Of a DNA stretch of 64,000 nt, positions 22,834 through 31,042 are shown piece by piece. The stretch comes from Mallotus nudiflorus (taxonomy: Eukaryota; Streptophyta; Magnoliopsida; Malpighiales; Euphorbiaceae): the NCBI GenBank assembly GCA_947683625.1, contig CANTUR010000049.1:4938501-5002500 (forward strand), given 5' to 3'. A program made the translations under genes and the position numbers. Position 1 is the stretch's first letter, and every line of letters starts with the position of its first letter. The notes beneath the pieces are model-generated. The model was not told the DNA's origin. It made no database searches and saw only the letters and a list, made by a program, of their open reading frames with translations.

Positions 22834-22846
22834 GCCTTTTTATATA
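22834..22846 (-). promoter_or_regulatory. TATA box on the minus strand upstream of the viral leader
   Basis: The minus strand reads CTATATAAAAAGG, followed by GCTTCATTTCTTAG. A TATATAA core about 700 nt upstream of the first ORF is where the pregenomic RNA promoter of a caulimovirid would be. Transcription would start around 22805. The assignment rests on position and core sequence only. Confidence 0.45.
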
Positions 22847-23079
22847 GGTGGAGGAAAAGGATAGATTATAATAGATACCCCTTAGTGGAGAGGCAAAACA
22901 GGAAAGTAAAATTCAAGTCTATAGATGTTTTGTGGATAAGCATTAACACAAAAAGTCTTCATATGGGTTGGCCCATATTGTCATTAGTGCAGGGATCCAC
23001 CACTTGTCTTCCACTAGGTGATGAGTTTTTTCTTTGGCATCTTTTTCAAATGATGATGTCTTTTCTGTCTGGCTTTGCT

Positions 23080-23760
23080 ACTTTTTGAAAAGGGATTTGT
23101 AGAGTCTGACAAGTGTCATGAATTCATGAGTTCCTTTGATAAAGAAACTTATGAAGCCGGAGTCTAATATCCCTTTAGTGATAAAAACTTTTTCATAATG
23201 GTTACCATCGCAAAAATCATAGTCATCAATATTAGGATGGCCATTATTAAAGAAAATGTTATTAGCGCAAACTCGAGCCTTTCAGTGTATGAGTGCTTTT
23301 TCCCATGAATTTTTAAGAAGAGTCCAAGAACAGTCATGATGAGTGTGTCTTTTGGGAATTTCTAAGTACCTTGGATGTCCATGGGGATGGATAAGCATCA
23401 TAGAGTAACAAGGCTCTATGGATCCATTAATGTCTTCTGATGTAACAACAATTATTTTTATGTGTACTACTCCAAATCCAATTGCTTCAAGTGGTGGAGT
23501 TTCCAAAATTTCAGGAATTTCAATAATGTTTGAAGCATTAATGACCAATAAGTCAGTGAGAAGCCCATGTTGATAAAAAGTTAATGGGCTTATTTCCAAT
23601 TCCTTGAACTTTCGTATAAAAGGAAAGTTGTCCCATAAAATGCCATAAATCTTGAATGAGTATACTAGTTGGCAATGATAGGGTGTATTTTTTCCACAAG
23701 AATAGTGGGTATTCCTGCAAGGAAATCATGGATCACAATAATATATATACCCATAGTAAA
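23080..23760 (-). pseudogene. Possible terminal ORF of the pararetrovirus (unrecognised)
   Basis: On the minus strand a reading of about 220 codons runs from 23760 to about 23080 with few stops (near 23727 and 23280). Pieces include CQLVYSFKIYGILWDNFPFI, SPLTFYQHGLLTDLLVINAS, PLEAIGFGVVHIKIIVV and SWTLLKNSWEKALIH. Its place just upstream of the TATA box is where caulimovirids have their last ORF (the transactivator in several genera), but I see no transactivator motif. It could instead be an unrelated host or transposon fragment. Confidence 0.35.
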
Positions 23761-25555
23761 TTCCTTATTTTAACCCTAGGACTTAGAATATACCCATATA
23801 ATAAGCATTCACTTTAAATATTTATGTGTTAAATTATTAGAATTTATAATATTTTTCTATATAACCATACTTTTTCCCATAGAACTATATATTTTTTTTC
23901 TATGTATACAATGGCTTCTTCTTGCCCTAATTATCATTGGTACCTTATCTTCCTTTCTTCTCTTCTCGCCCTAATCGTGCGCCCTCATATTCTTGAACTT
24001 GTGCTACTCTAATTATGAGCTTCGTACACATAATTCTATGCTTGGTGTTTTAAATTTACTAAAACAAATTATACTATTGCTAATAGAAGGATAAATTTCA
24101 AAATTTTTTTCCTTTTTGCATCCCTATTTTTCTACCATTGTGTTTCCAATTTCTTAATTTTGACACCCATTAATAGAGGAAATAAGCCTATATTATAATA
24201 AGATAAATTACATCATTGCTCTCATAACTATCACAACCCACCTCTTTATCGCAGTGCACTACTCTGATGCCTGAGACTGTTGGCAACATCAATGATGAGT
24301 TTTTTCTTTCAATTATTTGTTAGTTCAATTACAAAGGGTAGCCAGAATTTTTATGCATAGTGGCAAGTTTTTTTTAATGCAATTATATTTGCATTTCATG
24401 ATTTTTTTTATCATAAGAAAAGGTTGATTCTTAATTAATCAATTGTGGGTAGTTTTCCTCTACAAATATCACCATGAGCTAAAAAAATCACCTATTTTAT
24501 CTCCTCTTGAAGGATACTAACTTTAGACTATAGGTTCAATTAAGTTTGGGATCTCATTTCTTTGCTTACCTCATAATTATTTCCCTATTAGTTCATGATG
24601 TTGGTGATGGTTAAGGTTAACTAAATATGAAATTATATAATTCTAACATACTTTGTTAGAATGTGTTTTATTTACTGGTCTTATCAAACCAAACTCCAAT
24701 AGTTACAATTTATTTCTTGTGGTAGCATAGTTTATTGTTCCTTGGCAACTTTTAATAGTCTATTTGAAATTATTGAGATCCTAATTTACAGTCATTATTC
24801 TTTACTAACCCAGGCTATTTTTTTCACTTTAAATATTATATTTTAATGTCGTGTTATATGAATTTTAGATTCTTAACTAGCTATAGTGTAGAATTGTATA
24901 TTGAATGTTGTTTTTAAAGGGTATTTTGTGCCTCCATTGCATATGCATAATTGATTATGGGTAGTTTGCCTCTGTGGATATCACCATGAGCTAATAAATC
25001 ACCTACTCTTATCTCCTCTTAAAGGACTTTGAATTAAAATAGAAAAATATAATTTAGCATTAGTTTTCTCTCATTTTAGAATGACATTAGTGCAAATTAA
25101 AGCTTATAACCATCAACATAAAACCTTTATTTTTAATATATGTTCTATTTAGGATCCCCAACATACCAGGTAACAAGTGCATATATAACGAGGTATTTCA
25201 ATAAAAATGGATTCTTTGGAAGAACTCATAGACAATTCTTGACCATCATGTTAACTTATGGTTTCAAAGACACAATTTTATAATTATTTACACTAAAAAA
25301 AATAAAAACAAAACAAGTAAAATGAGTAAAGTGATATTAAAGGCAATTTTGGGTTCTAAGTTGAAAATAGGACAATCCTAAATTTATAGAGATTCTGTAA
25401 ACATTTTTAGCTTATTAAAATTTATTCAAATTAAAAATTCTAATGCATAATAAATCTAGAAAAAAAATTAAATTAAAAACAATAAATATCCCCTCACCTC
25501 AAGTGGAAAGACCCTAAAAAAAAGAAAAGGGCATGTATTTTAGAAATTGAAATAC
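23761..25555. other. AT-rich non-coding sequence with a direct repeat pair
   Basis: No gene is recognised. A segment of about 75 bp near 24443-24518 (TGTGGGTAGTTTTCCTCTAC, then ATATCACCATGAGCTAA) recurs near 24955-25025 with modest divergence. I looked on the minus strand for a second exon of the F-box gene starting at 25759 and did not find one. Confidence 0.55.
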
Positions 25556-25759
25556 CTTAAAGGAAGGAAGAGGGTTACCATGAGGATTAATAGGAGAAGA
25601 AAGACCAAGATCTTAAAAAAAAAACTTAGACCATAAAGATTCCTCAGAAGCTGAAGCTTTAAGACGTTTGCTAACACATGCTACTATGGCTATTTCTTTT
25701 GGTCCCATTAGTGAAAGAATTTCATTGAGAGCTAAATCACCAATAGTTTCCAAACCCAT
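25556..25759 (-). pseudogene. First exon of a SKIP16-like F-box gene (fragment)
   Basis: An ATG at 25759-25757 opens a 68-codon reading: MGLETIGDLALNEILSLMGP, then KEIAIVACVSKRLKASASEE, then SLWSKFFF, a TAA, and DLGLSSPINPHGNPLPSFK. This is an F-box (L..I...L....I......VSKRL...A..E.LW). The order and the conserved PHG-PLPSFK end resemble the N-terminus of plant SKIP16-type F-box proteins, which bind SKP1 in SCF ubiquitin ligases and usually carry further domains. The exon ends AAG|GTATTT, a good splice donor at a codon boundary, so the copy came from genomic DNA rather than mRNA. There is one internal stop (TAA) and no later exon is found within about 1.8 kb, so I call it a truncated pseudogene. 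The family name is from memory of the sequence pattern. Confidence 0.7.
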
Positions 25760-26049
25760 ATATAGAAACTGTTTAATCTTTCTTTATCAATCTTTTTAAT
25801 ATATATCCATACAAGTCATATTGTATCTAAGATATGACTAATTCTTTTGTGTATGTACCCACACACGTCATAAATATTCTAAACACTCACATGTTTAGTG
25901 ATATAGGCAATGACAAAATCTTGATACATGCATGCCAGATTCTGTGCAAGGTTTTAGCTAGTATAAATATCTTATGTGCTTAACATTTATAAGAAATTTT
26001 TTTGTCATTAAAACAATTGAATTCCATTAACTTTGAATGGTTGAATACA
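25760..26049. other. Sequence upstream of the F-box exon
   Basis: AT-rich, with no recognised coding region. It contains a GTATGTACCCACACACGTCA segment and would be the promoter side of the F-box exon if that exon had been transcribed. I see no firm promoter element. Confidence 0.4.
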
Positions 26050-27445
26050 CTACATCATTTTGTATTATGGCAGTAAGTTTTTTAGGGAAATTACTCCAAT
26101 CATCTCCATTTTACAACAAAAATTCATTCCTTGACAGCCAATATGTTGCAAGGTTTACAGTTCTACCAATATGAACTAATAAGAATTCAGCTTCTTTGGC
26201 TTCTCTTTTAGTTTACTGAATATCTTTAATTATCACCCTAATCTCCTAGTGGACTTCATCCAGTGTGGAATCTATTGCTTGAATAACTTCTTTAGAGTCA
26301 GATTCAATTGTTAGGTTCCTCAACCCTCTACTTTTCACTAATTTGATGGAATCTCTAATGGCTAGAGCTTTCGCCACCAATGGAGACACATATGTTATCT
26401 TCTTAGCTTTTGCTTGTAATGTGCTTCCTCTATGGTTTCTATAGACAAAAGCTATTTGTACCTCCTTTCTACTGTAATCAAAAGCAACATCGTAATTGAC
26501 TTTTAACTCCTCTTCTTTTACATCCTTTACCTGATATCAGGATCTAGTGTTCTTCTTTGTGGCAAACTTACTGGATCACTACTTAAATTTTATTCTGACC
26601 ACTGTGATTGAGCTTTTTTAATTATATCTTTTGAGTCTCTTTGTTCTACTTTGAACACCTTTTTATTTCTATTTTTCCACAGTTGCTAACAGATGCTTAT
26701 AGTTAGTTCTAGTATTCTATCCTTATGATCGTTCTTGAACATTTCTATGGTCTCTTTCCACTAATTTCCAAATGTATGAAAACCTCGTTCTAAAGGTTTA
26801 TAGTTAAAGTTTAAGCCAAACCAAACATGTTATGCTTGTAGACATAGAAACCTTAAATGCTCCAAGGTTTCTTCACTGGAATTACATATTGGATATATTG
26901 CCTCTGTGCTACATCTATGGAAGCTGATGTTACTTTTAGTTGCTACGAATTTGTTGACACACCTCCATATAAACAATTTGACCTTCTCTGGAATATGCAT
27001 TGCCTAAATCAATTTCCATACCTTCTTGTCAGGTGTAGAAAAGTGTATTGAAGTTTTTGCCCCTTTAATTCTATTATTCTTGCTTTTTAGGTAGTTATAC
27101 CCAGATTTGACAGTGTAGATCCCTTTCTTATCAAAGTGCAAGACAAGTTTGACATTGCCTCTACCTTTTGAAATTAGGATTTATTCAATGGCTTATATAT
27201 TTTCTTGACTGAAAAGTTGACTCAATATATTTCTGTTCCACCTGTGTTGAGTTTGGTCAATTAAGTCTCAAACAAGAAAATAATGGTTTCTATGAGAGGC
27301 TTCAGAGGCTATTCTAAAGTTTTATAGACCCAGAACCCATTTATCATGCCAAATGCTTATCTAGTTACCTATTGAAATGTTTCGTCTACAACCCTCCTTC
27401 AAAACTTCTTTACCCATAAGAAGGCTACCCCATACAGGGTATTAA
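26050..27445 (-). pseudogene. LINE 3' fragment: zf-RVT and RNase H domains
   Basis: On the minus strand the order is that of LINE ORF2 after the polymerase. A GSLLMGKEVLKEGCRRNISI block lies near 27430-27365. A zf-RVT block follows, with a P-KVKLFIWRCVNKFVATKSNI reading near 27015-26950 and ICNSSEETLEHLRFLCL near 26890-26840. An RNase H type-1 domain covers 26500-26220: NYDVAFDYSRKEVQIAFVYR, then GSTLQAKAKKITYVSPLVAK and LRNLTIESDSKEVIQAID. The RNase H retains Asp in YDVAFD and ESDS and a Glu-to-Val/Ala change is likely near the second acidic position (SPLVAKALA). Stops are scattered (for example near 26990). The copy begins at an inverted repeat at 27446, so it is 5'-truncated. Same strand as the LINE at 1-826 but a distinct copy. 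Confidence 0.85.
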
Positions 27446-27478
27446 AAAATGGTTGATACTATGTGTATCAACCATTTT
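27446..27478. repeat. Perfect inverted repeat, 14-bp arms with 5-nt loop
   Basis: AAAATGGTTGATAC and GTATCAACCATTTT are separated by TATGT. It sits exactly between the left edge of the LINE reading and the presumed terminus of the hAT element. Its role is unknown; it could be a chance fold-back or a target-site scar. Confidence 0.8.
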
Positions 27479-27629
27479 GTATTGAAAACTAGAGGTGGCG
27501 ATACGAGATTTCACTATATCGATTTAGCTAAATTTGGCTTGGTAGATTTCATGGGTGAGCTGGTCATGACATTCGCTGAATCTGTCGTAATGACTGTTAT
27601 TTATTGAATTGGTGAAGAAGCACCAACGA

Positions 27630-27765
27630 CATGAGTCTTGCTCATGAAGAAGAAGAAGCAGCTCATAAAAAAGAAGAAGAAGAAAAGGCTACCTGGACTA
27701 AGAAGAAGAAGAAGATGCTACAGGGCCTAGCCCAAGAAGAAGAAGAAGAAGAAGCCCAACCCAGC
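27630..27765 (+). repeat. GAA/AAG microsatellite-rich tract
   Basis: Clusters of GAAGAAGAAGAAG are interrupted by CAGCTC and CTACAGGGCCTAGCCC segments. It lies in the 5' non-coding part of the hAT element. Confidence 0.85.
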
Positions 27766-28794
27766 CTTGTTTAATTATTTTTTATTTGGTTTTAATATAA
27801 TTACTTTGTAATTATTTGCTACAATAAAATTATTTTTTTCAAGGGAGTAAAAAAAATTTAACTTTGTAGTTATTTGTTAAGGACTATGTTAAATAAATAC
27901 AATAATATTTTTAATTGTAGTTATTTATTAAATTATTTGTAGTTACATTTAATGTAACTTGTTATAAAAAATTTTATTTATTTGTGAAAAATTAATTTTA
28001 TATTGTATAAATAATTACAATAGATAAATTATTGGAAAAGGAATAATTACATAGATTCTTTTCTAAAAATACAAACTTCAAGGAGATAAAATTGTAGATA
28101 AATTATTGTTACACTCCAAACTATATATGAGAGTTTTCAACTGAGTGAATGTATTTTTTTTTTTGAATCATTGCATTTATGACTAATAGTATACAAAGCA
28201 AATTGTCACAGACCATACCATTAAAAAGCAAATAGTCACTATCAAAAGTATACAAAGTAGACAATTATTTACTCCAAATAGTCACTGACTATACAATAAA
28301 AAACCACTGGGAAAAAGCAAATAATTGAGCAAAGTTGTAGAGATAGGAAAAAGCAAATAATTGAACAAAGTTGTAGAGAATCTTTGCTCCGTGATAATGT
28401 TTCATTCCAATTTGTAGAGCATTGGATAGGCCAAAACTATGAAAAATACATCTATAAATGGTTTGATTCTTTAAGTTTAAGCCAAACTTTTAAGAAATAA
28501 ATTTACATCCAACAGAAGAAAAATTAAATTCTTAATATCATAAAGACGTGATCAAAGGTGTTATGAGGTATGTATATATTTATACACACACACACAATGT
28601 GTATTTATATTTGTAAATAACATGTTTAGTTTTATAATTATGTTTGTTTAGTTATATAATTAAATTTGTGTAGATATATTAAATTTCTGTATATTATTAC
28701 ATTTGTGTGTGTGTGTGTGTATTGTAAGTACATATGTTATATAATTTTTAGATTGACTTGATGCTGAATTTTTTTTTTGTATGTAGATTTATTA

Positions 28795-30900
28795 ATGGGA
28801 AAGAAAAGAAAAGATGGCAAAACCAGTGATGATATTGGATGGAAATTTTTTAGGCCTATTAATAATAATAGATCTAAAATGACTTGTAATTTTTGTGGAC
28901 GTGTGGTTACCAGTGGAATAACAATATTTAAGCAACATTTAGCAAGAATTGAAGGTGATGTTGTAGCATGTCCAAAAGTGCCATGTCTTATGAGAGATGA
29001 TATGAAAAAACTTATTTTAGAATGGCAAACCAAGCAAAAACAAAAAAAATGCTGCTAAATAGCAACTTAAGAAAGAAATTGTACAAATGCATGTAAGTGG
29101 AAAATATAATAGTAGCGATGATGAAGAGGAGGAAGATGAAATTATGCAATATGCTAGGCAACAAAGCCTTCAACAAATTGAAATTGATTTATATAAAAGG
29201 ACTACATGTGTTCACTATGATGCAAGTGGATCCAGTAGTACTCAACAAATAAAGTGAATGATGGGTCTCTCTTTCAGTGTCAGAAACACTTAGGATACAC
29301 AAACTCTAAGAGGCAATAATCCATAATCTTCTAAATTTGCTCCTCCCCAATTATCAACACTAGCTGAAAGATTGCAAGCTGTTGAAGTGGATTCAAAGAT
29401 CGAAAGGGAAACAAAGAAGCATACCAAATTAAAATCTCATTGGTTTAAGAAAATTTTATGAATGCCTTTGGATGATTTATGGTTCATAATTGATTACCAT
29501 TTATAGTAGTTGAATCACCTTAAACATGACCTTTACTTAAAGTTGCTTCAGAAATTGGACTGAACATTCCACCTCCAATAACTTATGAGCTTACAGAGGT
29601 ATGGTTGCTAAGGGAATATCAATTAATGAAATAATATATTGCATCTTTTACAGGGATTTGGAAGGAAATAGGTGTGTCTATACTAAGTGATCCATGGACC
29701 AGCTCAATAAAAATGTCCATTATTAATTTTCTTGTTTACTCAAATCGTGGCATGATTTTTCATAAGTCAGTGAATGCATCTGATGTTAAGAAGAAAGATG
29801 GAAATTATTACTTTTTGTTGATGTTAAAGGTTGTTAAAGAAGTTAAAGTTGAAAAGGTTGTACAAATTATTATAGATAATGATGCTGCAATTAAGTGAAC
29901 AGAAAAAATGATCATGAACAAGTATTAAAATCTTTGTTGGACAGCTTGTAGTGCTCATTGCATTGATCTCATTTTAGAAGATATTGGGAAGAGAAGTCAA
30001 GAATGTCACTGTATTGCAAAAGGGAAGAAAATCACCTAATTTATTTATAATTATAATTAGGTGACAAATTATATGAAAAAATATACATATGGTAAAGAGC
30101 TACTTCACCTTAGCATTATTAGAATTGCTACCAATTTTTTTGCATGGGAGAGTATTGTCCATCAACACAATAATTTAAGGAATATGTTTAACTCACCTAT
30201 ATAGGTGAATTCTAGATATGGAAGAATGACATATCCACTAGCCGTTAAAGTTAGGGATACTATATTAGTAATAACAAGTGAAGGAAGACATTTTTGGCAA
30301 AATGCATATGAATTGCTTAAAGTTCAAGAGCCTCTTCTAACGACATTAAGGCTAGTTGATGGGGATGATAAACCAAAAATGGGATTTTTGTATATTGCAA
30401 TGGATAGAAGCAAGATAGCCATTAAAGAAAATTGTCAATATCACAAGCATTATTGGTCAATTATTGATAGAAGATGGAATTTCCAATTGCATTATAATTT
30501 GCAAGTTGTATGTATGTTATTTATAATTGTTAATGAATACATTATTAATTTATTTGCAAGGTATTAACATGTAAAATGATGTACTTATTATAGGTTATTA
30601 TTTCAACCCACAATATCAATACAGAGATAAGTATGACATTCCATCTAATACTAAAGTGATGCAAGGAGTTTGAAATATTATTAAAAGGATTGAACCAAAT
30701 GAACAAGCGCAAATCCAAGCACTTTTACAAGTAACATTTATTATTGCATTTGAAATAACTTTTTCGTTATATATTGATAATTACATTTATATTTTATGTC
30801 CATTATTTTTTTACTATTGTACAGATATTTACTTTTTAAGAAAAGGAACAATCTTTTGGATAAACACTTGCTAAAAAAGGAATCAAGAATTTTCCCCAAG
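28795..30900 (+). pseudogene. hAT transposase gene remnant (BED finger, DUF659 and C-terminal blocks, introns)
   Basis: The ATG at 28795 (MGKKRKDGKTSDDIGWKFF) follows a pyrimidine-rich ...TGTATGTAG acceptor. A BED zinc finger is visible: CNFCGRVVTSGITIFKQHLA, with Cys-Cys and His and a later acidic cluster. After a frameshift in a poly-A run near 29045 an acidic region follows (EEEEDEIMQYARQQSLQQIE). A DUF659 block lies at 29650-29900 (VSILSDPWTSSIKMSIINFL), then CSAHCIDLILEDIG near 29950, then a transposase block at 30205-30507. Two short introns fit the breaks: 30508-30592 (GTATGT...ATAG) and 30731-30826 (GTAACA...ACAG). The last exon reads toward AKKGIKNFP and ends at the junction near 30900. 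The dimerisation region is missing. Known role of the family: cut-and-paste transposition in the nucleus. Confidence 0.8.
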
Positions 30901-30924
30901 GTATTTTTTATCTTCATATATAAT

Positions 30925-31042
30925 TGATTTTCCTAGAAGGCATAGTGGAAGATGTATTAGTAAGGGCAGATAAATTCATTTTCCTAGTTGACTTCGTAGC
31001 CCTCGATTTCAAAGAGGATGAAGATGTCCCCTTGATACTTGG
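30925..31042 (+). mobile_element. Athila-like pol fragment, piece 1 (retropepsin middle)
   Basis: The reading EGIVEDVLVRADKFIFLVDF followed by KEDEDVPLILG is the middle of a Ty3/gypsy retropepsin of the Athila type. The catalytic Asp region would lie just upstream but is absent, because hAT sequence precedes. The last five bases (CTTGG) are the left target duplication of the Tekay-like insertion, and the reading continues in piece 2 at 42250. Confidence 0.8.

Larger units (their letters stand above)
17756..23760 (-). mobile_element. Endogenous plant pararetrovirus (Caulimoviridae) fragment
   Basis: Read from right to left, this stretch has the gene order of a caulimovirid genome without its polymerase: a possible terminal ORF, a TATA box, a leader, a first ORF, a tRNA-Met primer-binding motif, a coiled-coil ORF, a 30K-type movement protein, and a coat protein with a CCHC-type knuckle. 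The protease-reverse transcriptase-RNase H region expected after the coat protein is missing, because the sequence passes at 17755 into an unrelated repeat. All ORFs carry stops and at least two frameshifts, so the copy is inactive. Genus is uncertain: the arrangement could fit soymo-, solendo-, petu- or florendovirus-like groups, and no reverse transcriptase is present to decide. Confidence 0.75.
27490..30915 (+). mobile_element. hAT-family DNA transposon, 3' end lost
   Basis: A TAGAGGTGGCGATACGAG sequence at 27490 resembles plant hAT termini. From there come GAA-rich low-complexity sequence (27630-27765), AT-rich sequence with CA/TG repeats (28585-28596 and 28703-28722), and a decayed transposase gene (28795-30900). 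The right terminus is not found: at about 30920-30925 the sequence becomes an Athila-like pol reading. The 8-bp target duplication typical of hAT cannot therefore be checked here. Confidence 0.65.

Noticed and set aside
22708..23088. Plus-strand ORF of 126 codons
   Set aside because: It overlaps the presumed viral promoter, leader and terminal reading on the other strand, and has no recognisable domain. Likely a chance open frame.
23760..25555. Later exons of the SKIP16-like gene on the minus strand
   Set aside because: No reading resembling the remainder of such a protein was seen, so the exon at 25556-25759 is left as an isolated fragment.
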